Numbered from the stretch's first letter, positions 1-11,565 are shown. The stretch: DNA of 64,000 nucleotides from Psychrobacter sp. JB385 (GCF_900163785.1 NZ_FUKN01000014.1:558001-622000), one strand, 5' to 3'. Notes: generated by a model not told the origin, from the sequence alone. A program made the numbers and translations.

Positions 1-242
1 GAGCGGTTTTTAGGTTTTTATGAGCGAACAGTATGGAGTAGATAGCATAAAGGTCAGGTTGCCATTTGGCAAATATAAATCATCTTGAATGCGCGCCAGT
101 AGTTGTGATACAAAAAGCCTTTAAACAGCCTAAGGGGTATAAAGGGTCTAGCTATAAGGTTATATTTATATAATTGGACAAATTTTCGGGCGGAGAAAGG
201 TTTATTTTCTTACTGTAAATATTACTTTTTTAGGAGATGTGA
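1..242. other. Non-coding stretch at window start
   Basis: No convincing reading frame is visible. The stretch is AT-rich. A TATA-rich segment near 165-175 could be a -10 region and an AGGAG Shine-Dalgarno sequence lies at 232-236, both for the gene starting at 243. Anything further upstream lies outside the window. Confidence 0.5.
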
Positions 243-764
243 ATGGAAGCATTAATAGCTGGTATAGTCGGTGCTGTGGTTGGTGGAGGAATCTCATTCG
301 CGACAAGTTATTTTTTGAATTTACAGAATTATAAACGTGATATTGTAAAACAAGACTCTGATCATAATCATAATCTTGTGAAACAGGAGTCTGAGCATAA
401 ATACGAACGGCAAATCTTTCTAAGGCAAAAGTACGAAGAACTGGCGTTTAGGCTTATTGAGTTTACTAATATTTTAAAAGTGCTGAATTCAAAACTGTCT
501 CAAGAATTAGGTGAGTCAAATATAAATACTGACGAGTTTTACCGAAAAGGCGCAAAAATTGAAATTCTTACTATTTTGTATTTCCCTGAATTGAGTACTG
601 ATTGTGAGTCTTTTTTAGCGATTTCGCGTCAGTTTCTCTTGTCCCATAGTCCTAGTCATAGCTCCAATAGTATAAACAATCGAGAATCAATGAACATGAG
701 GTTTGAAGAAGGTTTTGATCAACTTTATGACAAAATCAAAAAACATATATCAGATTATACTTAA
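243..764 (+). CDS. Membrane-anchored coiled-coil protein of unknown function
   Basis: I do not recognise this 173-aa protein. Residues about 4-25 form one glycine-rich hydrophobic segment (AGIVGAVVGGGISFATSYF), likely an N-terminal membrane anchor. A charged helical, probably coiled-coil stretch follows (about 28-65, rich in K, E, H and Q), then a helical cytoplasmic body to the C terminus. The start is supported by an AGGAG box 6-7 nt upstream. The composition is more AT-rich than that of the housekeeping genes downstream. Its stop codon lies about 10 nt before a decayed copy of the smc promoter region, so it sits at a site that appears to gather non-core genes. Small single-span helical proteins of this shape are common in accessory and defence loci, but no function can be read from the sequence. 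Confidence 0.7.
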   Translation: MEALIAGIVGAVVGGGISFATSYFLNLQNYKRDIVKQDSDHNHNLVKQESEHKYERQIFLRQKYEELAFRLIEFTNILKVLNSKLSQELGESNINTDEFYRKGAKIEILTILYFPELSTDCESFLAISRQFLLSHSPSHSSNSINNRESMNMRFEEGFDQLYDKIKKHISDYT

Positions 765-773
765 CAGCTCACA

Positions 774-912
774 AACCTTAAAAACCCATCAAAATTTCAG
801 GTAGAATAGCCGCCTATTTTTGCTAGATTTACTAACTATTCATTCGCTTAAAACCTCGAGTATATCAGGCTTCAGACCTTTTACTAATCCAACGAATTTT
901 ACTTTTTGCCAC
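774..912 (+). pseudogene. Relic duplicate of the smc promoter and 5' end
   Basis: This stretch aligns with 1991-2130, the promoter and first 24 codons of smc. By eye almost nine in ten bases match upstream of the start and about two thirds match in the coding part. The TAGAAT box (802-807) is 40 nt from the old start, as it is in the intact copy (2019-2024 to 2059). The start codon is ATT (842-844) instead of ATG, and one base is missing within the first 10 codons, so the frame is lost. Similarity stops at about 912. This is a dead fragment, not a gene. Confidence 0.85.
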
Positions 913-1050
913 GAGGTTTGGGTTGGTTATTAGTATGGTGGTTACAGATATGACTGGTAGTACAAGCTTGTATTTATTGAGTGAATTGGGGGTGTTGTAA
1001 TCACTGCACCTCTTTATCGTAAAAAATGTAAACCATGAGACATTATCAGT

Positions 1051-1992
1051 ATGAAAGCGACAGAAAAATATCGCCGTGTTTTTGGTTCAATGAGCCATTT
1101 AAAAGAGTCGATGCCGTGGACGATGGGGCTATCTAACATGGTAGAGTTTTTGGTGTGGGAGCCGCAGCGAATTCTTGGTGTGAGCAAAAAACAATATGTA
1201 CGCCAAATCATTGAATGGGCAACGGCGCCAGAGCTAAAAAATAAAGAGTTAGAAGAAATAGAGAGCGTCATCAATAAAAAGCTGAACCATAAAATGAGTG
1301 AGTCTGAGCAATTAGAGACATATTCAAAGCAAACGATGGGTATTTGTAGTGCTCGCGAAGCCGTACGCCGAGTCATGTTTTTTTCTGAAGAGTATCTAAA
1401 TAAAGAGCTCGATATTTTTTTGAGTCTGTGCAGCGATAATTATCTCGATCAGTTTTATGGGCAGTTTATGTGCTTTGAGCAAGGCGGATCGTGGTCGACA
1501 CATGGTAACAGCGGGATTTTTGAAGCCAGTACTGAGCTAAAAGCCATGTATATGGACAACTTGGCCTACAACCATCAATCAAATCTACTGGTCGCCAATG
1601 AATTAAAATTCAATGGCAGAAAAAACCCCGATCAACTCTTAAAGTACTGCTTGATGTACGAGCACTTGCTCGAAAAAGGCTTTATCGATAAAGACGCCAA
1701 GTTTTTATTGTTATTTATAGGTGGTAGCGCGTTAGAGAGCAATAAGCAACGCTTGGTGGATCGAGAGCTGGCGCTATGTCACAAAAGACCCAAAAAATAT
1801 CAGTATTTATTAAGACAAGAGCTGCTAGATATTGTGGATTGTTTAGAAGTGGCCAGTATCACGTGGCCGTCGTTGATTGAGTTTAATAATCGCTATTTAG
1901 CCAAAAATAATCTCTGCCAAGTCGAACAAAAACTACTACAAGGGTTCAATCACAGCCTGCAATCAAAATCGTTTATGCACTTATCGCGTTAA
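1051..1992 (+). CDS. Unknown protein with PD-(D/E)XK-nuclease-like pattern
   Basis: This 313-aa soluble protein has no family name I can give with certainty. The central region has E158/E162, D169 in MDNLAYN, E184-L-K186 in LVANELKFNGR, and a following DQLLKY helix (about 195-200). An acidic residue, a second one about 15 residues before an E-x-K on a hydrophobic strand, and a helix carrying Q-x2-KY is the layout of PD-(D/E)XK nucleases (restriction-like fold). The nuclease call is an inference. The Shine-Dalgarno sequence is weak. The stop codon directly abuts the intact smc promoter copy, while a decayed copy of the same promoter lies upstream, so the gene appears to be cargo inserted at the smc 5' end. 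An accessory or defence role would fit, but it could equally be an orphan house gene. Confidence 0.7.
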   Translation: MKATEKYRRVFGSMSHLKESMPWTMGLSNMVEFLVWEPQRILGVSKKQYVRQIIEWATAPELKNKELEEIESVINKKLNHKMSESEQLETYSKQTMGICSAREAVRRVMFFSEEYLNKELDIFLSLCSDNYLDQFYGQFMCFEQGGSWSTHGNSGIFEASTELKAMYMDNLAYNHQSNLLVANELKFNGRKNPDQLLKYCLMYEHLLEKGFIDKDAKFLLLFIGGSALESNKQRLVDRELALCHKRPKKYQYLLRQELLDIVDCLEVASITWPSLIEFNNRYLAKNNLCQVEQKLLQGFNHSLQSKSFMHLSR

Positions 1993-2018
1993 CCCTAAAA
2001 ACTCATGGCAATTTCAGG

Positions 2019-2024
2019 TAGAAT
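2019..2024 (+). promoter_or_regulatory. Candidate -10 box of smc
   Basis: TAGAAT lies 40 nt before the smc ATG, within a segment repeated almost unchanged in the relic copy (TAGAAT at 802-807). Conservation between the two copies is highest around this box. No clear -35 element was identified. Confidence 0.5.
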
Positions 2025-2058
2025 AGCCGCCTGTTTTTGCTAAGTTTACTGACTATTC

Positions 2059-5000
2059 ATGCGTCTAAAATCTCTAAAACTGGCAGGCTTTAAGTCTTTT
2101 GCCAACCCAACGACTTTTACCTTCCGTCATGGTATCACCGCCATTGTCGGGCCAAACGGCTGCGGCAAATCCAACGTGATCGACGCCATTCGCTGGGTAC
2201 TGGGTGAAACCTCCGCCAAACAGCTACGCGGCGGCGCGATGAGTGATGTTATCTTCGCGGGTACGCAAGACAAAACGGCCAAAAGCGTTGCCAGCGTTGA
2301 GTTGACATTTGAGCACACGCAGGATGAGCAAAACGGCATTCGTCATGAGTTCAATCTCTATCAAGAGTTGTCCGTCCGTCGTCAGGTAAATTTAGAAGGG
2401 CGCTCGGATTACTTTATCAATGGCACGCGCTGTCGTCGCCGTGATGTGGTCGACGTGTTTTTAGGGACAGGACTTGGCGCGCGCAGTTATGCGGTCATTG
2501 AGCAGGGTATGATTGGGCGTATTGTAGAGTCCAGCCCCATGCAGCTGCGTGAATTTATCGAAGAGGCGGCAGGGGTGTCTCGCTATCAAGCACGCCGTGA
2601 AGAGACACAAAAGAAGTTAGAAAGAACGCAAGAAAACTTAGCCCGACTACACGATATGCAAAGCGAGCTGGTACGCCAACAAAAAACACTGTCTAAGCAA
2701 GCAGCCAATGCCCAGCGTTATGAAGAGATGGCCTTGACGCTTGCAGATATTAAGCAGCAGCTCTCCATTCAGCAGCTCTATCAAGCCAAACATAACCAGC
2801 AGCAGCAAAAACTTGTTCATGAGCGTAGCGCAGCCGACGTTACCACTCTGCAAGCCAGCTATGAGGCGCTAAAAGCCAAACAAGACAAACTTGCCGCGCA
2901 CATCAACCAAGAGCAATGGCTAAAGGATGACGCACAAAGTGCGCATTACGAGCAGCAGCTCGCTCACCAAAAAGCCGAGCATCAACTAAGCGATGTAACC
3001 TCACAGCTGACGGCTATCGAGCAGCAACTGATAAGTTTGAATCAGCAGCGCGAGCAGGCGCTGAGTGAGATAGATCGATTAAACGCTGAGCAAATGGCGC
3101 AAAAAACGACGGTAGCAGCTTTGCGTCCTCAGCTGATAGAACTGACAGAAAAACGTGACACGCATAAGCGTAATGAGCAACCATTGCAGCGCGCTTGGCA
3201 TGAGGCGCAAAACCAATTAAACCGCTTGCAAGACAATGCGCGTGCGCTTGAGCAGCAACAAGCGATTAACGCCCAATCACAAAAACGCTATCAGCAAAGT
3301 TATGATAAATGGCAACGTCGTCAGTCAAATTGGCAGCAGCTATGGCAACAGCTACAACAGTCTGTCTCGCTATCCGATAATACAGATGCTCAAAAGCCGT
3401 CAGATACCCAAGTCTTAAGTCAGGCTTTAGAGACGCAAGTTAATGAGCTAAATACCCGATTGCAGCAGATTGAGAGGCAACAAGACAGCGTGGATGAGCG
3501 CTTGTCTGAGCTGCAACCACAAGCACATCGCCTACAGCAAACCTTGAAAGTACAGCAGCGCGAATTGAGTGAGCATGAAAAACGCCACGCATTATTGGCA
3601 GGTGAGTACGATACGCTGCATCAGATACTCCATCCCAAACCAGTGCCAAGCGCTCAGCAAAAGACCATTGCAACGACGGATTCAACGGCTAACCTGACTG
3701 GTCGCTATAACGCACTCGACATAACCACGATACGTGAGCAGATTGAACTGAGCGCAACAGGGCAAGCGTACGCATCCTTACTTGATGATGTGTTGTCACT
3801 GTGGTTAGACAGTCATGTGCTTATCACGCATCCCTCAAGCCTTGACAGTAATAGCGATGATTCTCAAGCGAATAGTCTATGGCAAGCACTCACGCCTCAT
3901 GTGAGCGACTTACTGACGTATCAAGCAGCACAAAGCCAGCTTACCCATACAAAAAATAAACCCACAATTGAGACTGCTCATAGCCTATGGTTGGTAAGCC
4001 CCAAGCAAAATGAGAATAGCGCGCATCAAGTAGACACGTTGAGTGGTCCTTTGCTCAAGACATTACCAGAAGCACTGGCTGATAAAGTATGGCCTTTATC
4101 TCAATTGATTGTGCAGCCCACATTAGCGCTGTTTCAGCACTGCTATTTGTATGTCGCGCAATCTGAGACGGATGAGAAGCAAGTATCTGATGCACTTGCA
4201 GCCGTTTTAAAAGCTTTACCAGCGTCTGCCATACTGCTCACCGCGGATGGGTGGATAGTCAGTCGTCAAGGCACCATCAATCTTAGCAAATTTGCTGGCA
4301 CGCAAGAGGGAAGTAACAGTCAGTTCTTAACCCAGCGTTTGCAGCAGCGTACCCGCTTACAAGCGTTAGAAGAGTTGCTTAATCAGCTTGAAGCGGCGAT
4401 AGAAGATCAGACAAAAGCCATTGCCAAAAACCAGCGTGATCAAGATGCTTTGACCATCCATGTAGAAGAAGCCCGCGCACAAGTTGACCAGTTAACCCGT
4501 GATAAACATCAGTATCAGCAAAAGCTCACCACCCAACAAGCCAGTCTTGAGCGCTTACAAGCAGATAGTAAGCGTCTCATTAGCGACAAAGCGGCGCTCG
4601 AACAAGAGCAGCAAGAGTTGGTGCAAGAGCAGCAGGTGCTGAAACATGAGCAGCAGCAGATTGAAAGCGAGATCGCCGCGCTGACACCCAAGATAGCAGA
4701 GGCACGAGTAACCAGTCAGCAATTACAAGCTGAGCGCAGTGAGCTTGCGCGCGCGCGGCAAGCAGACGAGGATGCGTGGCAAGCGTTACAGCTGCGTATT
4801 CAGCAAAGCGAGATGCGTTTAGAGCATAGCGCCAGCAGTCTGACGCGAGCGACCGAGCAATATGATAAATCACGACAAAGCGAACACGCTTTAAAGACCA
4901 GTTATGAGCAGCAACAACATAAATTGCCTGCCTTGCAAGCGGCATTACAAACCGCAAAGACTGCGCGTGATGAACAGCAAGCCATACTGGTAGAGCGCGA

Positions 5001-6000
5001 AACGGCACTGGCAGCGCTTAAAACAGAGTACGCTCAGCAGCAAACGCAGCTTGAGGCACAACAAGAAACATTGCAAAAACAGCAAAGCGCACTTGCACAG
5101 CACGCCACCGAACTGGCATTGAGTACGGCGCGTTTGGAAGATATCAGTCACCAAACGCAAGACGCTCTCACTGCATTTTATGAGGCAAGTCATCAGTATA
5201 AAGCCGCGTTAAACGTCCAGCCGCAGCAAAAAATGAGTGTCTCAAACTTACTGGCGGATTTTATTGCGCATGATCGCCGCGTACGTCCAGATAAAATCGC
5301 CGAGCTTGAAAAAGAACGAACCAAACTTGAGCAGCAACTGGGCAAAATTGGCGCGGTCAATCTCGCGGCTGTGGCAGAGTTGGCAGAGGTCAACGAGCGC
5401 TTAGCACCACTTGAGCAGCAGACCACAGATATTGCAGCAAGTATGGAGACTTTGACCCAAGCGATTGCGTCGATTGATGAGACGACCAAGACGCTATTTA
5501 TGCAGACGCTCGATGCGGTCAATCAAGAGTTGTCTAATTTATTTGCTAAAGTCTTTGGTGGCGGACAAGCAAGCCTAACGTTAAATACGGACGAGATGCC
5601 GGCCAATATCCCTGCTGACAAACATAAAGCAGAGCAGTGGCGCGCAGGATTGACGCTCATGGCACAGCCAAAAGGCAAGCGCAACAGTCGTCTGGCGGTA
5701 CTATCTGGCGGTGAAAAAACCCTGACCGCCCTGAGTTTGATTTTTGCGATTTTTAAGCAGCATCCAGCGCCGTTCTGCGTGCTCGATGAAGTCGATGCGC
5801 CACTTGATGATGCCAATGTCACCCGCTTTACCAGTTTGATTCATGAGTTGGCGGATGATTTGCAGTTTATTTTTATCAGTCACAATAAGCTGACGATGCA
5901 GATTGCCCATGAATTAAAAGGCGTCACCATGCCAAGTGCAGGTATTTCGACTTTGGTCAGCGTGTCGCTTAATGAGGCCGAACGCTATATTTCTAAATAA
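2059..6000 (+). CDS. smc: Chromosome segregation ATPase SMC
   Basis: This is the structural maintenance of chromosomes ATPase, which dimerises and with ScpA/ScpB forms the bacterial condensin that compacts and separates sister chromosomes. Visible parts are the N-terminal Walker [10 protein letters not shown] (residues 31-39), long glutamine-rich coiled coils (about 165-540 and 765-1120), a hinge region between them (about 550-760), the ABC signature LSGGEK (about 1215-1220) and the Walker B region [11 protein letters not shown] (about 1241-1251). At 1313 residues it is longer than the roughly 1150-1200 usual for SMC; the extra length is in a hinge containing polar, low-complexity stretches. 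The start matches the conserved [14 protein letters not shown] opening. smc-zipA-ligA is a conserved order in this family. ScpA and ScpB are not in the window. Confidence 0.97.
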   Translation: MRLKSLKLAGFKSFANPTTFTFRHGITAIVGPNGCGKSNVIDAIRWVLGETSAKQLRGGAMSDVIFAGTQDKTAKSVASVELTFEHTQDEQNGIRHEFNLYQELSVRRQVNLEGRSDYFINGTRCRRRDVVDVFLGTGLGARSYAVIEQGMIGRIVESSPMQLREFIEEAAGVSRYQARREETQKKLERTQENLARLHDMQSELVRQQKTLSKQAANAQRYEEMALTLADIKQQLSIQQLYQAKHNQQQQKLVHERSAADVTTLQASYEALKAKQDKLAAHINQEQWLKDDAQSAHYEQQLAHQKAEHQLSDVTSQLTAIEQQLISLNQQREQALSEIDRLNAEQMAQKTTVAALRPQLIELTEKRDTHKRNEQPLQRAWHEAQNQLNRLQDNARALEQQQAINAQSQKRYQQSYDKWQRRQSNWQQLWQQLQQSVSLSDNTDAQKPSDTQVLSQALETQVNELNTRLQQIERQQDSVDERLSELQPQAHRLQQTLKVQQRELSEHEKRHALLAGEYDTLHQILHPKPVPSAQQKTIATTDSTANLTGRYNALDITTIREQIELSATGQAYASLLDDVLSLWLDSHVLITHPSSLDSNSDDSQANSLWQALTPHVSDLLTYQAAQSQLTHTKNKPTIETAHSLWLVSPKQNENSAHQVDTLSGPLLKTLPEALADKVWPLSQLIVQPTLALFQHCYLYVAQSETDEKQVSDALAAVLKALPASAILLTADGWIVSRQGTINLSKFAGTQEGSNSQFLTQRLQQRTRLQALEELLNQLEAAIEDQTKAIAKNQRDQDALTIHVEEARAQVDQLTRDKHQYQQKLTTQQASLERLQADSKRLISDKAALEQEQQELVQEQQVLKHEQQQIESEIAALTPKIAEARVTSQQLQAERSELARARQADEDAWQALQLRIQQSEMRLEHSASSLTRATEQYDKSRQSEHALKTSYEQQQHKLPALQAALQTAKTARDEQQAILVERETALAALKTEYAQQQTQLEAQQETLQKQQSALAQHATELALSTARLEDISHQTQDALTAFYEASHQYKAALNVQPQQKMSVSNLLADFIAHDRRVRPDKIAELEKERTKLEQQLGKIGAVNLAAVAELAEVNERLAPLEQQTTDIAASMETLTQAIASIDETTKTLFMQTLDAVNQELSNLFAKVFGGGQASLTLNTDEMPANIPADKHKAEQWRAGLTLMAQPKGKRNSRLAVLSGGEKTLTALSLIFAIFKQHPAPFCVLDEVDAPLDDANVTRFTSLIHELADDLQFIFISHNKLTMQIAHELKGVTMPSAGISTLVSVSLNEAERYISK

Positions 6001-6022
6001 AACAGAACCATTATAGTTCGAC

Positions 6023-6099
6023 GCGGAACTGGTATGAATTTTTCTTGCTTGCTGTGCCTACGCCGACAGAGTCTGCAAAAAACTCATTCCAGCCCCGCT
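6023..6099 (+). repeat. Intergenic palindromic repeat, copy 1
   Basis: Core TTTCTTGCTTGCTGTG followed by CGACAGAGTCTGC and an A run, flanked by complementary arms (GCGGAACTGGTATGAA on the left, TCATTCCAGCCCCGC on the right). Related copies lie at 7435-7504 (inverted) and 21893-21950. The core is shared while the arms differ but still pair with each other. It sits between smc and zipA, where it could form a hairpin in either transcript. Confidence 0.75.
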
Positions 6100-6295
6100 G
6101 TATCATCTTTATACTGAACTCACTATAAAGTGCTGTCAACGATACATTAAAGCTCGGATAACAACGTCACACAAGTGTATCGGGCTGATGATAAACGATG
6201 ACTATATGGTGACGATATGAATTAGCCATGCTAGACTATTGCCATTTATCCCCTCTTATGTATTCCCTTTTGTCATATATTAGGATGTATTTCTC

Positions 6296-7309
6296 ATGAC
6301 CGCTATTCAGTTTATATTGATTGCCATTGCTGCATTCATCGTGCTTGCAGGGCTATTTATGGTCATTCGTAGCTTCAAGCGCCGCAAAGAGGCTGAGGTT
6401 GCAGCGGTCAATTATGATAAAAACGGTATTCCTATCATACCGCGTCATGAACGCAATCTTATCGATCAACCAGATTTGGATGATGCGGTCGCTGGCGAGA
6501 CGAGCATTGGCCCTGACCGCAGTTATTTAAATGCAGTGGTCGAAGAAGAGCCGTTGACTCAAGCCCATACCAACGTTGACGCACAGCTAACAGCTGGACG
6601 CGGTGACGTAAGTTACGATAACGATATGGTAGAAAGTACTGATTACGCTCGCTGGCAAGATGAAGAGCAGCGCACCGACAACGTCGAGTTTGCAGAAACC
6701 GCCGAGCAGATGAATGTCGAACAAGAGCCAGATGCGTTTTCAAGCTTGATGTCAGCGACTGACAGTCTAATGCCAGCGATTGATACAGCAGACGAGCCAA
6801 GCTTCGACAACAACAGTCCTATTCTTGATCAGCATCTGTCAGAGCCTGTCGATGAAGCACAAAATGGCCCCTTGATTAATGCTAAAGACAACATCAATAT
6901 CACGATTTTGCCACATCAGTATCGTGATCGTCCTGTCTCTTTCATCCGTGGTCGCGATTTATTGGCCTTGATTGATAAATACGGTCTGCGTTATGGCGCG
7001 ATGAACATGTTCCATCGTTATGAGCAAAAAGATGGTACTGGCATGTTGTGGTTCAGTATGATGGGTATCACGGATGATGGTATTGCCCCTTTTGATCCGC
7101 ACAGTGTGGCGACCAACAACTATAATGGTGTCGTGGTGTTTTTATCGTTGCCGCATCCGCAAGCCCTGCGTAGCTTTGATAGCATGATGAGCATTGCTTA
7201 TATGATGGCAAGCGATTTGGATGCTATTATGCTGGATGAAGAGAATGAGCCAATCACGCCAGAATATAAGCAGCAGCTACGTAACCAAGTTCGCGATTAT
7301 GAGGGTTAA
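6296..7309 (+). CDS. zipA: Cell division protein ZipA
   Basis: ZipA anchors the FtsZ ring to the inner membrane early in division. The 337-aa protein starts with a single membrane span (about residues 4-24), then a short basic stretch (RSFKRRKEAE), a long acidic disordered linker rich in D, E and Q (about 45-195), and a C-terminal FtsZ-binding domain (about 200-330) opening with INITILPHQYRDRPVSFI. N-out topology, linker and C-terminal domain are the standard ZipA plan. It lies between smc and ligA as in related genomes and is closed by an intrinsic terminator, so it is probably transcribed separately from ligA. Confidence 0.93.
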   Translation: MTAIQFILIAIAAFIVLAGLFMVIRSFKRRKEAEVAAVNYDKNGIPIIPRHERNLIDQPDLDDAVAGETSIGPDRSYLNAVVEEEPLTQAHTNVDAQLTAGRGDVSYDNDMVESTDYARWQDEEQRTDNVEFAETAEQMNVEQEPDAFSSLMSATDSLMPAIDTADEPSFDNNSPILDQHLSEPVDEAQNGPLINAKDNINITILPHQYRDRPVSFIRGRDLLALIDKYGLRYGAMNMFHRYEQKDGTGMLWFSMMGITDDGIAPFDPHSVATNNYNGVVVFLSLPHPQALRSFDSMMSIAYMMASDLDAIMLDEENEPITPEYKQQLRNQVRDYEG

Positions 7310-7342
7310 GCGAACCAACATATAAAAATGGTTATAAGTGTT

Positions 7343-7381
7343 AAAAAGGCAAATAGCGATTGACGTTATTTGCCTTTTTTA
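7343..7381 (+). terminator. Intrinsic terminator after zipA
   Basis: A stem of AAAAAGGCAAATA paired with TATTTGCCTTTTT, followed by a T run, 34 nt after the zipA stop. The A run on the left side also allows use from the other strand. Confidence 0.85.
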
Positions 7382-7434
7382 TGGTCTGTATTTTCCTCAT
7401 GCTACTATTTATTGGTCACAAAATAAGTATAGAG

Positions 7435-7504
7435 CTACTGGGATAAATTTTGCGTAGCCTCTGTCGGTGAAGACACAGCACGCAAGAAACACTTATCCCA
7501 GTAA
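7435..7504 (-). repeat. Intergenic palindromic repeat, copy 2 (inverted)
   Basis: On the minus strand the core reads TTTCTTGCGTGCTGTG, then CCGACAGAGGCTACGC and an A run. Its arms (ACTGGGATAA and TTATCCCAGT) pair over at least 10 bp yet differ from the arms of copies 1 and 3. It lies between zipA and ligA. Confidence 0.75.
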
Positions 7505-7603
7505 CGCATGAGAATGTTTTTCCTTATCTTCATTTTGGCTGCCTGAATTTTGCAAAATTATGTCCGAGCTTCTTACAAACTTGTTATCATATCGGCATCT
7601 TGA

Positions 7604-9760
<2,157 letters not shown>

Positions 9761-9774
9761 AGTGTGACTGGTGA

Positions 9775-9801
9775 GGTGGGTTTATGAAAGTGAAACCCAC
9801 C
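9775..9801. terminator. Hairpin between convergent ligA and reverse transcriptase gene
   Basis: A perfect 9-bp stem, GGTGGGTTT and AAACCCACC, with a 9-nt loop, lies in the 68-nt gap between the ends of the two convergent genes. No strong T run follows on either side, so termination efficiency is uncertain. Confidence 0.55.
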
Positions 9802-9828
9802 GATACTATATTCTAATGAATAACTATC

Positions 9829-11412
9829 CTAGTTGTTGAAGACTTGCTTTAAGAAACTAATTTTGTCCTTTTTCATTTTACTCCAATAATTTTTCAAAAT
9901 ATTAGCTGGCAGTACCTCATAGTAATATAGCCAATAATCGTCTTCATTATTGTTATATAAGTGTTCAGCTATTATTTTATGCTGTTTAACAGCCTTGCTG
10001 CGTGTTCCATATTTCTTTTTGTCATACAAATATGCAAGTAACAACGTCAAGCAGTCATCTAAATTACCAACTTTTTCCAGTAGAGATGAGTTTATGTCGA
10101 ATTCAAAGTCATATTTTAATGAAAAATATATCGAGTATGCTACAAGCTCATAACTATTGCGCTCAGTACCATAGTGAAGAAGATTCACAGATATATTTTT
10201 GATTGTGGAAACATTCACTTTATACCTTTCAAATAGCTGGTTCTCAAGTAAACCTACAAGGTATGGATAAATCATAACTAAATGATGCACCGTATCAATA
10301 AGGTATTCAACAGCATTATTAGAAGCACGTTTTCCAGTTATAACTTTTATACCATAGTTCAATATAGTAGCGTCATCGTTGTTTGTCTTAAGTAAACTCA
10401 ATAGGAAGTCTAAATAATTAACCATTAAATTATAATTCAGATAATCTACTAAGCTTACTGGATGATTGGAAATATCAACAATCCAACTTGAGTTTCTTGT
10501 CGCTGGTAAGCCCTCTATAGAAACTTTTTTACCATTAAGAATTAGACCGAATTTCCGCAATTCATTAGATAAGTCAGCTAAAAATTTTTCTGCTTTTTCA
10601 TAACTCTCTGTTAAACAAATATAATCATCAATATGCCTTATAAATTTATAGTCTTTTTCAGCTAGTTGATAGTCGATTACTACTAGTATAATTTCAGAAA
10701 CTAAGTTATATGCATGTGCACCTATTAAAATACCGTGTGTTTCGCCATTATTAGTGTTCATTAAAAGTGAGTCTAGATCGTTATACCAATTTTTTTTCTT
10801 ACGGTTTGCTTTAACTTTTGCATCTGCTTTACCAGCAATTGCCCAGGTCAAAGAATGAGTATAGATACTACCAAAGCAGTTGGAGATATCAGCATGAGCC
10901 TGAAATCTTGCTCCAATCTTGAACTTCAATAATGGGTCATCGTCTTCTCTATAGTCTGAAAAGCCCATGTCGAATAGTTGTTCTTTATCTATCTGGCGGT
11001 TTATGACTTTTAGTGTGTCATATTTTCCTAAGACTAGGATCTTCTTATTTTCTTTAGTTTTTCTTATGTGTATTCTACTTACTTTCCAATCTTGATTACC
11101 TGTATAGGTTTGAAAGTGTAATAGAATATCATTCCAGTTATTTTTCAAATTAAAACATAGATTTCTATATGCGATAGGATTTGGAATGGTAATAATCCTT
11201 GGTATATTTATATTTCTTATACTTTCGTAGTAGACGGGAGTAGTTTCTGTTTTCTGAAAGGTATCTTGCTTCTGTACTTTGCACCAAGCAAAAAAATCAA
11301 CAGATTGTAAGAAAGATGGTAAATTGTCGCTAAACATTCCATAACTTAACAAACCTTCGTAAATTTCATCTGAGCTAAGCAAAGAATGCTGCTGATAATA
11401 TGATTTAAACAT
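9829..11412 (-). CDS. Standalone reverse transcriptase, putative phage-defence (Abi/DRT type)
   Basis: A 527-aa RNA-directed DNA polymerase. Palm motif A is ADISNCFGSIY (catalytic D175, aromatic F180), motif B is GILIGAHAYNLVSEI (227-241), motif C is RHIDDYICL (D262, D263; HIDD in place of the common YxDD), and motif D is FGLILNGKKV (about 288-297). The region from about 320 to 527 is helical and unlike the maturase X or HNH domains of group II introns; no intron RNA ends are seen. A palm followed by a helical C-terminal domain in a single-gene locus is typical of the Abi and 'unknown group' enzymes, many of which act as abortive-infection or DRT systems. I cannot assign the subclass. The gene is much more AT-rich than its neighbours ligA and the glutaredoxin fusion, which points to transfer. 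AAGG lies 8 nt before the start. Confidence 0.88.
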   Translation of the reverse strand: MFKSYYQQHSLLSSDEIYEGLLSYGMFSDNLPSFLQSVDFFAWCKVQKQDTFQKTETTPVYYESIRNINIPRIITIPNPIAYRNLCFNLKNNWNDILLHFQTYTGNQDWKVSRIHIRKTKENKKILVLGKYDTLKVINRQIDKEQLFDMGFSDYREDDDPLLKFKIGARFQAHADISNCFGSIYTHSLTWAIAGKADAKVKANRKKKNWYNDLDSLLMNTNNGETHGILIGAHAYNLVSEIILVVIDYQLAEKDYKFIRHIDDYICLTESYEKAEKFLADLSNELRKFGLILNGKKVSIEGLPATRNSSWIVDISNHPVSLVDYLNYNLMVNYLDFLLSLLKTNNDDATILNYGIKVITGKRASNNAVEYLIDTVHHLVMIYPYLVGLLENQLFERYKVNVSTIKNISVNLLHYGTERNSYELVAYSIYFSLKYDFEFDINSSLLEKVGNLDDCLTLLLAYLYDKKKYGTRSKAVKQHKIIAEHLYNNNEDDYWLYYYEVLPANILKNYWSKMKKDKISFLKQVFNN

Positions 11413-11451
11413 CTAATACCTTATTTATTTAACCTTCAGAAATATTGATTT

Positions 11452-11469
11452 TTTGAATATTTATTCAAA
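11452..11469. promoter_or_regulatory. Palindrome upstream of the reverse transcriptase gene
   Basis: TTTGAATA and TATTCAAA, an 8-bp perfect inverted repeat with a TT centre, 40 nt before the start of the minus-strand reverse transcriptase gene. It lies where its promoter should be and may be an operator or simply an AT-rich -10 region. Confidence 0.4.
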
Positions 11470-11528
11470 TAAATATTAGTCTAACATCTTACGATAAGTT
11501 TTTATTTCATGTTTATTGTTATATACCT

Positions 11529-11565
11529 GAACAAAATAGGTAGTACCAGTCCTTTGGCAAAGTCA
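11529..11565 (-). pseudogene. Fragment of a duplicated lipoprotein gene
   Basis: Thirty-two of 37 bases match 12695-12731, inside the lipoprotein gene 12641-13177, in the same orientation. Read on the minus strand it gives TDFAKGLVLPI against DDFAKGLVLPI in the intact gene. An in-frame stop lies just upstream and the match fades on both sides, so only a scrap remains. The rest of the gap 11413-11743 shows no gene; the short plus-strand frame at 11509-11733 has no homology or ribosome-site support. Confidence 0.65.

Noticed and set aside
1014..1376. Minus-strand frame of 120 codons opposite the nuclease-like gene
   Set aside because: It lies wholly within the better-supported plus-strand gene and has no start signal or domain.
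4580..5008. Long open frame on the minus strand inside smc (and similar ones at 5193-5522 and 5523-5822)
   Set aside because: They are shadows of the GC-richer smc coding frame; no ribosome sites and no recognisable domains.
9829..11412. Group II intron maturase or retron reverse transcriptase
   Set aside because: No maturase X or endonuclease domain, no intron RNA boundaries, and no msr-msd-like repeat pair or retron VTG-type motif were seen.
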